A DNA stretch of 64,000 nt from the NCBI GenBank assembly GCA_020852055.1, contig JADZBP010000251.1, positions 1 to 64,000 on the forward strand, in the 5' to 3' direction. Position numbers and translations under genes: made by a program. The notes below the pieces were generated by a model that worked only from the letters and a program-made list of their open reading frames with translations, was not told the DNA's origin and did not search any database. The DNA comes from Candidatus Latescibacterota bacterium (GTDB lineage Bacteria; Latescibacterota; UBA2968; UBA8231). This document shows, piece by piece, positions 46,582 through 56,070 of this stretch. Within the stretch, counting starts at the first letter, position 1. Each line of letters opens with the position of its first letter.

Positions 46582-47600
46582 GTGTGCTGCTGGAGGCGCG
46601 CCAGGTGCGCAAGGTTTTCCACACCGGCAGCGGCATGTGGGGCGCCGCGCACGAGAACGTGGCGGTGGACGGGTTCTCGCTGTGTCTCAAGGACGACGCG
46701 CCGGCCTTCATCACCATCGCCGGGGAGAGCGGCAGCGGCAAGACGACCATTGCCCGGCTGCTCCTGGGTTTTGCCGAGCCCTCCGGCGGCCAGGTGCTCT
46801 ACCGGGGCAAGGATCTGCGCGAGCTGGATCGGGCCGGGCAGAAGCAGTTTCGCCACGAGGTGCAGGCCGTCTTCCAGGACCCTTTCGAGGTGTACAATCC
46901 CTTCTATAAGGTGGACCACATCCTCGAAATCCCCATCGCCAAATTCAGGCTGGCCTCCTCCGCGGCCCAGGGCCGGCAGTTGATGGAGGAGGCCCTGCAG
47001 GCGGTGGGCCTGCGCCCCGAGGAGACCCTGGGCCGCTACCCCCACCAGCTTTCGGGGGGCCAGCGCCAGCGCATCACCATCGCCCGCGCCCTGCTGCTCA
47101 AACCCCGGCTGGTCATCGCCGACGAGCCGGTCTCGATGGTCGACGCCTCGCTGCGGGCCACCATCCTCGAAAGCCTGCACCGGCTGCACCGCGACTTTGG
47201 CATCTCCTTCGTGTACATCACCCACGACCTGACCACCGCCTATCAGGTGAGCCAGCGCCTGGTGGTGCTCTACCACGGCACCGTGGCCGAGGCCGGCGAG
47301 GTAGAGCAGGTGATCAGGCAGCCCCAGCATCCCTACACCCGGGAACTGATCCGCTCCATCCCGGTGCCCGACCCGGGGCAGGGGTGGATCGAGGAGCCGG
47401 TGGCCGAGAAAACCGAGGCCGAGGAGGTCCAGGTCACCACCGGTTGCCGCTACGCTCCCCGCTGCCCCCACGTCCAGCCCCGCTGCCTGCAGGCCCTGCC
47501 GCCTCTGTTCCGCACCGGGCCGCAGCGGGCCGCGGCCTGTTATCTCTACGACAGCGCGCCCCCGCTGGCCGGCGAGGACCTCAGCGCGGTGCTGGAGTAA
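46578..47600 (+). CDS. ABC transporter ATP-binding protein (DppF/OppF-like)
   Basis: ATG at 46578 (ATGA overlap); 'GESGSGKTTIARLL', 'HQLSGGQRQRITIARALLLKPRLVIADEPVSMVDASL', 'HPYTRELIRSIP'. Confidence 0.93.
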   Translation: MSVLLEARQVRKVFHTGSGMWGAAHENVAVDGFSLCLKDDAPAFITIAGESGSGKTTIARLLLGFAEPSGGQVLYRGKDLRELDRAGQKQFRHEVQAVFQDPFEVYNPFYKVDHILEIPIAKFRLASSAAQGRQLMEEALQAVGLRPEETLGRYPHQLSGGQRQRITIARALLLKPRLVIADEPVSMVDASLRATILESLHRLHRDFGISFVYITHDLTTAYQVSQRLVVLYHGTVAEAGEVEQVIRQPQHPYTRELIRSIPVPDPGQGWIEEPVAEKTEAEEVQVTTGCRYAPRCPHVQPRCLQALPPLFRTGPQRAAACYLYDSAPPLAGEDLSAVLE

Positions 47601-47639
47601 GCGGCCGCTTCCGCCCAGCCCGAATCCGAGAGAGTTGCC

Positions 47640-49445
47640 ATGCAATCCTTCCTGCCGCTCCTCTTCGCCCTGGGTCTGTGGGCCTGCGGCGGCGGTTCTG
47701 CCGACAAGTCCCCGCAGGGGGACGAGTCCCCGCAAGGGGAGCAGCCCGCCCAGCCGCGCAACGCCGGCCCCAGCCAACTGCGGAAGGTGCCGCGCAACCA
47801 CACCCTGATCATGGACTGCGTGGATTACAACACCTGCGCCGGCCAGATCAAGGACTACGCCTCCTTCAACCCCTATGTGCCGGGCCAGGCCTCGCGCACG
47901 GGGTATCAGTTTGAGTACGAGCCCCTCTACTTCTACAACGCCTACGCTTCGCAGGACACCCTGATTCCGTGGATCGCCGAAAGCCACCAGTACAACAAAG
48001 ATTTCACCGAGCTGACGGTGAAGATCCGGCCGGGGGTGCAGTGGAGCGACGGGGTGGCGTGGACCGCGCAGGACCTGGTGTTCACCATCAACATGCTCCG
48101 CGACCACGCGCCGCTGCTGCTCTTCTCGACGGACATGAAAAACGCGGTGCAGGAGGCGGTGGCGGTGGACGACCTGACCGCCCGTATCACCCTGAGGGCG
48201 CCCAATCCGCGCTTTCTCTTTTCCTACTTCGCCCACAACTTCGATAACGGCGTGCCCATCGTGCCCAAACACATCTGGGAGGGGCAGGACCCGGAAACCT
48301 TCGCCAACTTCGACCGCGACCGGGGCTGGCCGGTGGTCAGCGGTCCCTACCAGCTGGCCCTGTCGGTGCCGGAGCAGCGTATCTGGGATTTGAGAAAGGA
48401 CTGGTGGGCGGCGCAGAGCGGCTTCAGCCCGCTGCCGCAGGTGGAGCGCCTCATCTTTCTGCCCTACCTCGAGGACGCCAAGCGGGTGCAGAACCTGATC
48501 GCCAATCTGATGGACACCTGCGTGGACATGCGGCCGCCCAATATCAAGTCGGTGCTGGACGGCAACCCGCAGGTCACCACCTGGTCGGGCCGCGAGTTGC
48601 CCCACGGGTACCTGGACTGGTGGCCGGTCTGCCTGGGCTTCAACGATCTGGAGCCCCCCTTCAACGACCCGCAGGTGCGCTGGGCCATAGCCCACGCCAT
48701 CGACCGCAAGCAGCTGGTGGAGGTGGGCTGGCAGGGCAGCGGTTCCTATACCCTGCTGCCCTTCCCCGACTTTCCGGCCCTGCGCAAGTACACCGGCCAG
48801 ATCCAAGATCTGATGGAGAAGTACCCGGTGGGCCAGTACGATCCGCAAGAAAGCGCCCGGATCATGCAGGGCCGGGGCTACGCCAGGGACGCCGCAGGGT
48901 TCTGGGCCAGGGGCGGGCAGCGGGTCCGGGTGGTCATCGACATCTTTCCCCTTTTCCAGGACCTGATCCCGGTGCTGGTGACCCAGCTGAAGCGGGCCGG
49001 CTTCGACGCCGACTTCCGCAACACCTCCGACTCCTACGACCGCATGTCGCAGGGCACGGCGCGGGCCTTCATGAACGGCAATGGCGGGGCGGTGCGCGAT
49101 CCCTACTTCACCCTGCGCCTGTACCACAGCCGCTTCGTGCAACCCACCGGCACGGCCACCGAATACTTCTGGCGCTGGAAGAACCCCGAGTTCGACCGCC
49201 TCGTCGACGAGATGAAGGGCACCGACCCCGAGGACCCCAGGAACCAGGCGCTCTTCCGGCAGGCCATGGAGATCTGGCTGCGCGAGCTGCCCTCCATCCC
49301 GCTGGTGCAGTGGTACCACCGGATGCCGCACAACCAGACCTACTGGACCGGCTGGCCCAGCGCCGAGGACCCGTACATCAACACTGCCTACTGGCACCGC
49401 ACCTTTTTGCTGCTCCTGCTCAGGCTGCGGCCCGCCCAAGGATAA
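47640..49445 (+). CDS. ABC transporter substrate-binding lipoprotein (SBP_bac_5 type), copy 1
   Basis: 601 aa; lipobox 'ALGLWAC'; 'YEPLYFYNAYASQDTLIPWIAESHQY...VKIRPGVQWSDGVAWTAQDLVFTINML'; immediately after the ABC genes. Confidence 0.92.
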   Translation: MQSFLPLLFALGLWACGGGSADKSPQGDESPQGEQPAQPRNAGPSQLRKVPRNHTLIMDCVDYNTCAGQIKDYASFNPYVPGQASRTGYQFEYEPLYFYNAYASQDTLIPWIAESHQYNKDFTELTVKIRPGVQWSDGVAWTAQDLVFTINMLRDHAPLLLFSTDMKNAVQEAVAVDDLTARITLRAPNPRFLFSYFAHNFDNGVPIVPKHIWEGQDPETFANFDRDRGWPVVSGPYQLALSVPEQRIWDLRKDWWAAQSGFSPLPQVERLIFLPYLEDAKRVQNLIANLMDTCVDMRPPNIKSVLDGNPQVTTWSGRELPHGYLDWWPVCLGFNDLEPPFNDPQVRWAIAHAIDRKQLVEVGWQGSGSYTLLPFPDFPALRKYTGQIQDLMEKYPVGQYDPQESARIMQGRGYARDAAGFWARGGQRVRVVIDIFPLFQDLIPVLVTQLKRAGFDADFRNTSDSYDRMSQGTARAFMNGNGGAVRDPYFTLRLYHSRFVQPTGTATEYFWRWKNPEFDRLVDEMKGTDPEDPRNQALFRQAMEIWLRELPSIPLVQWYHRMPHNQTYWTGWPSAEDPYINTAYWHRTFLLLLLRLRPAQG

Positions 49446-49449
49446 GCCG

Positions 49450-50742
49450 ATGGCTCCTGTCTGTTATACCGAGGACTGGCGGCGCACTGCGCCGGACCTG
49501 GTGGTCTACCTGCCGGCCCGGCCCGGCGGTCCCGACGCCGACAACGAGCACCTGATCATCAATGTTATGCCGCGCTCGGGAGAGCTGCTGGCCACCTGGA
49601 CCACCGGCACCTACGAGGCGGCCCCGGACAGCCGTACCGTCTTCAGCCACAGCCCGGATCTAGGACAAAGCTGGAGCCCGCCCCGGGTGCTGCCGGGCAC
49701 CGGTGAGGTGCCGATGCTGGGCGGGCGCTGGGGGGTCCACCTGGTCAGCCCTCAGGGGCGGGTCTATTTCTTCTTCAACAAATGCACCGGTGTCTGGAGT
49801 TTCTCCCATTCCACCGCCGGGGTGCTCTGCTGTGTCTATTCCGACGACGAGGGGCACACCTGGCAGGAGGGCGGGCAGTTGCCGGTGCGCCGGCGCCCCC
49901 GCTACGACCATCCCGACCCGCAGGTGCCCAGCGAGTGGATCATCTGGCAACCCGCCCTGCGCGACGCCCGGGGGCGCTGGATCGTTGGGCTGACCCGCTG
50001 GAGCAGCCTGGAGCGTTTCCCCCGCCCGGCCTCGGGCCAGGTGGTGTACGACGCCCGCTGCGAATTGCTGCGCTTCGACAACCTCGACGACAACCCCCAC
50101 CCGCGCGACCTGCAGCTGACCTGGCTGCCCGAGGAGGATGCCATCGGGGTGCCGGTGCCGGTGGAGCCCGAGCGCTCGCAGGGGTACGCCATGGCCGAGG
50201 AACCCGCCATCGTGCTGCTGCCCGACGGCCGGCTCTTCATGGTCATGCGCACCCGCACTGGCCAGTTGTGGTACACGGTGAGCGCGGACCACGGCCATTC
50301 GTGGCGGCCGCCCGAGGTCCTCTGCCAGCACGAGGGCGGCCCGCCCCTGTTGCACCCCAAATCGCCCTCGCCCCTGTACCGGCTGGAGGACGGGCGTTTC
50401 CTGCTCTTCTTCCACAACCACGACGGCACCGGGTACGGCGCCCACGGCCCGCACGATATGAACGCCCGCCGGCCAGTGTTCATGGCCCTGGGGGAATTCC
50501 GGCCCGGCTCGCACCAGCCCATCTGGTTTGGCGAACCCCGGTTGCTCTTCGACAGCCACGGGGTGGCCCTGGGCCCGGGCAACGGCACCGTCGAGGGGGG
50601 GCGCACCTGGCTGGCCCTGTACGGCTGTATCACCGAATACCAGGGGAAGCGTATCTTCTGGTACCCGGATCGCAAACATTTCCTGTTGGGCCGTTACCTG
50701 CCCGACGAACTGCTGGAAACCATGAGGCCAAGCTCCCGATGA
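49450..50742 (+). CDS. Exo-alpha-sialidase-like BNR protein
   Basis: 430 aa; 'SHSPDLGQSWSPPRVL', 'YSDDEGHTWQEGGQLP', 'SADHGHSWRPPEVL'. Confidence 0.87.
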   Translation: MAPVCYTEDWRRTAPDLVVYLPARPGGPDADNEHLIINVMPRSGELLATWTTGTYEAAPDSRTVFSHSPDLGQSWSPPRVLPGTGEVPMLGGRWGVHLVSPQGRVYFFFNKCTGVWSFSHSTAGVLCCVYSDDEGHTWQEGGQLPVRRRPRYDHPDPQVPSEWIIWQPALRDARGRWIVGLTRWSSLERFPRPASGQVVYDARCELLRFDNLDDNPHPRDLQLTWLPEEDAIGVPVPVEPERSQGYAMAEEPAIVLLPDGRLFMVMRTRTGQLWYTVSADHGHSWRPPEVLCQHEGGPPLLHPKSPSPLYRLEDGRFLLFFHNHDGTGYGAHGPHDMNARRPVFMALGEFRPGSHQPIWFGEPRLLFDSHGVALGPGNGTVEGGRTWLALYGCITEYQGKRIFWYPDRKHFLLGRYLPDELLETMRPSSR

Positions 50743-52523
50743 AACGAGCGCGGGCGCCCTTCGGCCTGCAGCCGGCGCATTGCTGGTTGCTCTCCTTTCT
50801 CGTCCTGAGCCTGTGGGCCTGTGGCGAGCCGCAGGGGGAGGTGGAGGTGCAGGGGCTCAAGCAGGTGCGGCGCAACCGCACCCTGATCATGGACTGCGTG
50901 GACTACAACAACTGCGCCGGCCAGATCAGGGACTACGCCTCCTTCAACCCCTACGTGCCCAACCAGGCCTCGCGCACGGGGTATCAGTTCGAGTACGAGC
51001 CCCTCTATTTTTACAACGTCTATGGCGCGCAGGACACGCTGATTCCCTGGATCGCGCAGAGCCACCAGTACAACGCCGACTACACCGAGGTGAGGGTGAA
51101 GATCCGGCCGGGGGTGAAGTGGAGCGATGGGGTGGGGTGGACCGCGCACGATTTGGTGTTCACTATCAATATGCTCAAGGACCATGCTCCGGCCCTGATG
51201 TTCTCGACCGACATGAAGAACTGGGTGAAGGAGGCGGTGGCCGAGGACGATTTGACCGCCCGCATCACCCTGAGGGCGCCCAACCCGCGCTTCCTCTTTT
51301 CCTACTTTGCCCACTGCTTCAGCAACGGGGTGCCCATCGTGCCCAAACACATCTGGGAGGGGCAGGACCCGGAGACCTTCACCAACTTCGACATGGAGAG
51401 GAACTGGCCGGTGGTGAGCGGACCGTACCGGTTGGCCTAGTCGGAGCCGGCCCGGCGGGTCTGGGATCTGCGGGCGGACTGGTGGGCGGCGAAAAGCGGC
51501 TTCAGCCACTTGCCGGCGGTCGAGCGGGTCATCTTTCTGCCCTACCTCCAGGACGCCAAACGGGTGCAGAACCTGATCGCCAATCTGATGGACACCTGCG
51601 TCGACATGCAGCCGGCCAATATCCGCGCCATCCTCGACGGCAACCCCCAGGTCACCACCTGGTCGGGCCGCGAACTGCCGCACGGGTACATGGACGGCTG
51701 GCCGGTGTGTCTGGGCTTCAACAATCTGGAGGCGCCCTTCAGCGACCCGCAGGTGCGCTGGGCCATCAACTGCGCCATCGACCGCCAGCAACTGGTGGAG
51801 GTGGGCTGGCAGGGCAGCGGTTCCTATACCCTGCTGCCCTTCCCGGATTTCCCGCCGCTGCGCAGCTTTACCGGGCAGATCCAGGACCTGATGGAGCAAT
51901 ACCCGGTGGGCAGATTCGATCTGCCGCAGAGCGCCCGCCTCATGCAGGCCAGCGGTTACGCCCGGGATCGCGAGGGGTTCTGGGCCAGGGGAGGAAGAAG
52001 GATAGAGGTGCCCATCGACATCTTTCCCGGTTTCGTGGACCTGGCGCCGGTGCTGGTGAGCCAGCTCCGCGCTGCCGGCTTCGACGCCAGTTTCCGGCTG
52101 ACCGAGGATACCTACGAGCGCATGACCCTGGGGACGGCGCGGGCTTTCATGAACGGCAATGTGGGGGCGGTGCGCGGTCCCTACTTCACCCTGCAGCAGT
52201 ACCACAGCCGCTTCGCGCAGCCCACCGGCACGGCCACCGAGAACTTCTGGCGCTGGAAAAACCCCGAGTTCGACCGGCTGGTGGATCAGATGAGTGAGGT
52301 TCCGCACGAGGACCCGAAGCTGAGGGCGCTCTTCCGGCAGGCCATGGAGATCTGGCTGCGCGAGCTGCCCTCCATCCCGCTGGTGCAGTGGTACCACCGG
52401 GTGCCGCACAACCAGACCTACTGGACCGGCTGGCCCAGCGCCGAGGACCCGTACATCAACACCGCCTACTGGCACCGCACCTTTTTGCTGGTGCTGCTCA
52501 GGCTGCAGCCCACCCAGGGCTGA
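50739..52523 (+). pseudogene. ABC transporter substrate-binding lipoprotein (SBP_bac_5 type), copy 2, interrupted by one in-frame TAG at 51438-51440
   Basis: ATG at 50739, lipobox 'VLSLWAC'. Residues before ('...WPVVSGPYRLA') and after ('SEPARRVWDLRADWWAAKSGFSHLPAVERVIFLPYLQDAKRVQNL...') the stop are in one frame and align colinearly with copy 1 ('WPVVSGPYQLALSVPEQRIWDLRKDWWAAQSGFSPLPQVERLIFLPYLEDAKRVQNL'). Confidence 0.88.
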
Positions 52524-52539
52524 TCAGAGGAGGATCGCC

Positions 52540-53643
52540 ATGCTGACCATCGTCGACCAGGGTTATCTCTCGCACCAGCCGGGCCGGGGGGCGTACATGC
52601 CCTTTATTACCCCGCTGCCCGACGGCACCTTCATCGCCTCGCAGCACGTGGGCGAGGGCCTGGGCACCCCGGACAACCACATCGAGGTGCTGCGCTCGGC
52701 CGACGGCCGCACCTGGACCAATCAGGGCAGCATCCACGGGGGGCAGGGTTCCCCCGAGGATGGCTGGGCGTATCGCGGGCCGCAGATCCGCGTGGTGCCC
52801 GACGGGCGGCTGGTGATGAGCGCCACCCGTTTCCAGGTGGCCGAAGGGCCGATGTTCGACCCCGAGTCCGAGGCGCTGCAGCGGCCCGAGATGTTGCTCT
52901 TCTGGTCCACGGACCAGGGCCGCACTTGGTCGGCGCCACAGATCGTGCCGGTGGACCTGCCGCCGGAGCGCTATACCTGGAACGGGGCCGGTTCCCTGCT
53001 GCAGCTGAGCCCCACGCGCTGGATGTACCCGCTGGAGACGTGGAAGCCCGAGGGGTACCAGGGCCCGCCCGACCAGAAGGCGATGGCGGTGTTCTCGGCG
53101 GATCAGGGCAAAAGCTGGGGGGAGTTGACCACCGTGGCCGACGACCAGAGCGGGCGGTTGTTGTGGTGGGACCAGATGTGCGGCCTGCTGCCCGATGGCC
53201 GCATCTACACCCTGCTGTGGACCCACCAGTACGGCACCTCGGAGGATCTCAACAACCACTGGACCCTCTCGGCGGACCAGGGCCGCACCTGGTCAACGCC
53301 GCGGCCCACCAACCTGCGCGGCCAGGTCTGCACCCCCATCCCCCTGCGCGACGGCCGGGTGGCGGCCATCCACAACTTCCGCCGCGAGCCCCAGGGCATC
53401 CATGTGGCGATCAGCGAGGACCTGGAAACCTACGATGTGGAGGGGGAGGTGGTGGTTTTCGACGCCGGGGCCGAGGCCACCCTGGGCAAGGCCCAGCACG
53501 AGAATTTCCTGGCCGAACACCTGCTCATCGCCTTTGGCAAACCGGGCGGCCTGCTCTTGGACGACGGCGATCTCTTGACCTACTTCTGGTGCACCGCCGG
53601 CGGGGTCACCCACACCCGCTGGGTGCGGCTGCGGGTGGGCTGA
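52540..53643 (+). CDS. Exo-alpha-sialidase-like BNR protein
   Basis: 367 aa; 'SADGRTWTNQGS', 'STDQGRTWSAPQIV', 'SADQGKSWGELTTV', 'SADQGRTWSTPRPT'; SD 'gaggagg'. Confidence 0.88.
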   Translation: MLTIVDQGYLSHQPGRGAYMPFITPLPDGTFIASQHVGEGLGTPDNHIEVLRSADGRTWTNQGSIHGGQGSPEDGWAYRGPQIRVVPDGRLVMSATRFQVAEGPMFDPESEALQRPEMLLFWSTDQGRTWSAPQIVPVDLPPERYTWNGAGSLLQLSPTRWMYPLETWKPEGYQGPPDQKAMAVFSADQGKSWGELTTVADDQSGRLLWWDQMCGLLPDGRIYTLLWTHQYGTSEDLNNHWTLSADQGRTWSTPRPTNLRGQVCTPIPLRDGRVAAIHNFRREPQGIHVAISEDLETYDVEGEVVVFDAGAEATLGKAQHENFLAEHLLIAFGKPGGLLLDDGDLLTYFWCTAGGVTHTRWVRLRVG

Positions 53644-53646
53644 TTT

Positions 53647-53862
53647 TCAGGCCGGCACGGGCATGAGCAGGGGCGTGAAACAACCGCGTCCCTCGCCACA
53701 GGCCCCCGGCGAGACGATGTCGTCGTCTTTGCCGATCACGTGCAGGGTCTTGAGGCAGAAATACTGGGCATGGGGATGCTCTCGCGTCAGGTAGTCCTGG
53801 TCCTGATATGCGGGGATATAGCTCTTCTTGGTGCGCAGGTTCTTGCAGATGGGCTGGGTCAT
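53647..53862 (-). CDS. Small hypothetical Cys-containing protein
   Basis: 71 aa MTQPICKNLRTKKSYIPAYQDQDYLTREHPHAQYFCLKTLHVIGKDDDIVSPGACGEGRGCFTPLLMPVPA; SD-like 'aggatcaaggcg' before ATG; composition unlike spurious ORFs. Confidence 0.55.
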   Translation of the reverse strand: MTQPICKNLRTKKSYIPAYQDQDYLTREHPHAQYFCLKTLHVIGKDDDIVSPGACGEGRGCFTPLLMPVPA

Positions 53863-53989
53863 CGCCTTGATCCTCCGATCCCGTCAAAAAGGAGTGGAGG
53901 TGAATATAGGTGCTCTCCCGAGGTGGGACCAGATTAGAGGCAGTTCAACCCATCCGCCGGTCGCGGCATTTTCCAACAGGAGTATCGCC

Positions 53990-54970
53990 ATGAACCTTCC
54001 GCCCACCGAGTTCATCCGCGTTCCGGCCGACCAGCTCCGCGCCTTGAGCCGGGCGGTTTTCGAGAAGGTCGGGGTGGCGGGCCGCGATGCCGAGTTGATC
54101 GCCGGCCTGCTCGTCGATACCGATTTGCGCGGGGTGTTCAGCCACGGCACGCGCTGTATCAACGGTTATGCGCGCGCCTTTCTGGGTGGCCAACTGAACC
54201 CCACCCCCCGGATCGAGGTGGTCCGCGACGAGCCGAGCACGGCGGTGGTGGACGGGGATGGGGGACTGGGGCACGTGGCCACGGTGCGGGCCACCGAACT
54301 GGCCATCGCCAAGGCCAAGGCGAACGGGGTCGGGGCGGTGGTGGTTCGCAACCACGGGCACTTTGGCGGGGCGGGCAAGTACACCCGCATGGCCCTGCGC
54401 CAGGGCTGCGCGGCCTTCTGCGTCTCCGGCCATACCATCGAGCCGAATATTCCCGATCAGCCGCAGTGGAACCCGATCGGCAATCCGCCGATGAGCTTCG
54501 CCTTTCCTGCCGGTGGCGAGGCGCCGCTGGTCCTGGACATGGGCACCTCCTTCTTTGAGCCGGAACACTTCCCCGCGCTCTTTGCGCAGGTCCCGGCCGC
54601 CTTCTTCAAGAGCATCGGTCTGGTGGCGGTGGCCCAGTTGTTCGGCGGGGTGATGGCAGGCATGATGGCCGCCCAGTTCCGTCCGGAGAACCGGAGCTAC
54701 GCCGCGGCTGGTTACGGCGCGTTCATCGCAGTGGTGGATGTGGCCCGTTTCGTGCCGGTCGAGCAGTTCAAGGCCGAGGTGGACCACTCCATGCAGCGGC
54801 TGCACCAGTTGCCCCCCCTGCCGGGCTATGCGCGCTACGACCTGCCGGGTGGCCTGGAATGGGAGCAGGAGCGCCGCTGGGCCGTGGAGGGGATTCCGCT
54901 GGGCCGGGAGCACCAGCACTCGCTGGAGGAGATCGCCGGCCAGTTGGCGCTGGCCGTGCCGTGGAAATGA
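53990..54970 (+). CDS. Ldh family (malate/L-lactate/ureidoglycolate type) NAD(P)-dependent oxidoreductase
   Basis: ATG at 53990; 'TDLRGVFSHGTRCINGYARAFLGGQLN', 'VGAVVVRNHGHFGGAGKYTRMALRQGCAAFCVSG', 'QPQWNPIGNPPMSFAFPA'. Confidence 0.88.
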   Translation: MNLPPTEFIRVPADQLRALSRAVFEKVGVAGRDAELIAGLLVDTDLRGVFSHGTRCINGYARAFLGGQLNPTPRIEVVRDEPSTAVVDGDGGLGHVATVRATELAIAKAKANGVGAVVVRNHGHFGGAGKYTRMALRQGCAAFCVSGHTIEPNIPDQPQWNPIGNPPMSFAFPAGGEAPLVLDMGTSFFEPEHFPALFAQVPAAFFKSIGLVAVAQLFGGVMAGMMAAQFRPENRSYAAAGYGAFIAVVDVARFVPVEQFKAEVDHSMQRLHQLPPLPGYARYDLPGGLEWEQERRWAVEGIPLGREHQHSLEEIAGQLALAVPWK

Positions 54971-55091
54971 GGTAGGGCAACAGACCTCTGCAAATGGCCA
55001 TCAACATCATCGTCTAGGTGCTCACCCGGGAAGGGTCGATGACCCAGCGCCTCATGCAGAGGGTGAACTGAAGCTGGCGATGGCAGGACCT

Positions 55092-56057
55092 TTACGCGGC
55101 CAGGCTCTCCAGGGCGCGGCGCACCAGATTGCGGGTCAGCGCCACCTTGAATTCGTTGTCGCTCAGGGGCTGGGCGCCCTCGATGGCCACCTCGGCGGCT
55201 CGGCCGATGGTCTCGGCCGAGAGGGTCTTGCCTTCCAACTCGGCCTCGGCCTTGGCCACCCGGTAGGGGACGGGGGCCACCCCGCCCAGCACCAGCCGCG
55301 CCGACTGCACCTTCTTCCCGTCCATCACCAGCACCGCCGCCACACTGCTGAGGGCGAAGTCTAGCGACTGCTTCTCGCGGAACTTGAGATAGGTGGAGCG
55401 GGTGTGGGGGCGCAGGCGGGGCACCCGGATGCGGGTGAGGATCTCGTCGGGTTGTAACAGGTTTTCGCGGCGCAGGTTCTCGTCGGGATACTGGAAAAAG
55501 CCCTCGATGGGTTGTTCGCGCCGGCCATTGGGGCCGTAGATCTCGAGGGTGGCGCCCAGGGCCTGCAGGGCCGGGGCCGCGTCCGAGGGGTGCACGATGA
55601 AGCTGGGGCCGGCCTCGAAGATGGCGTTGTACTTGTTGAGGCCCTCCACCGCATAACACTTATATCCCCCCTTCTTCAGGCAGGGATACTGCCGGCCCCG
55701 GAAGTACCAGCAGCGGGGCCGCTGGCACAGGTTGCCGCCCAGGGTGCCCATGTTGCGCAGTTGCGGGGTGGCGATGGAGGACGCGGCTTGGGCCAGCACC
55801 GGGTACTGGTCCAGCTTCTCCAACTGGGCGATGGTGGTCAGGGCGCCGATATCCAGCCCCTTGCCGGTGTCCTGGATGCCGCGCAGGGCCTCGATGCGTT
55901 TGATGTTCACCACGCGCTCGGGCTGGATCAGGCGTTCCTTGAGTTGATCCAGGAGGTCGGTGCCCCCGGCCAGCACGGCGCTGGGCCCCCAGCGTTTGCC
56001 CAGCAAGGCGGGCAGGTCTTCGAGGCGGGTGGGTTCGAGGTACTCGAAATCGATCAT
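55092..56057 (-). CDS. Xanthine dehydrogenase family FAD-binding subunit (CoxM/XdhB-like)
   Basis: 321 aa; 'AVLAGGTDLLDQLKERL', 'IATPQLRNMGTLGGNLCQRPRCWYFR', 'SSVAAVLVMDGKKVQSARLVLGGVAPVPYR'. Confidence 0.92.
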   Translation of the reverse strand: MIDFEYLEPTRLEDLPALLGKRWGPSAVLAGGTDLLDQLKERLIQPERVVNIKRIEALRGIQDTGKGLDIGALTTIAQLEKLDQYPVLAQAASSIATPQLRNMGTLGGNLCQRPRCWYFRGRQYPCLKKGGYKCYAVEGLNKYNAIFEAGPSFIVHPSDAAPALQALGATLEIYGPNGRREQPIEGFFQYPDENLRRENLLQPDEILTRIRVPRLRPHTRSTYLKFREKQSLDFALSSVAAVLVMDGKKVQSARLVLGGVAPVPYRVAKAEAELEGKTLSAETIGRAAEVAIEGAQPLSDNEFKVALTRNLVRRALESLAA

Positions 56058-56070
56058 CTCAACACTCTCC

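Noticed and set aside
47700-47745. Short tandem repeat (GACAAGTCCCCGCAGGGG / GACGAGTCCCCGCAAGGGG) in SBP1
   Set aside because: Two units only, encoding KSPQGDESPQGE linker after the lipobox; ordinary lipoprotein linker, not a CRISPR or mobile element.
46356-49439. 1027-aa minus-strand ORF opposite the ABC transporter/SBP genes
   Set aside because: Mirror-frame ORF of well-supported plus-strand genes in GC-rich DNA; composition (G/H/V/Q/R-rich), no domain recognised.
50739-51440. First half of SBP copy 2 as an independent functional short gene
   Set aside because: It ends mid-domain; alignment with copy 1 shows the remainder continues in frame, so it is one interrupted gene.
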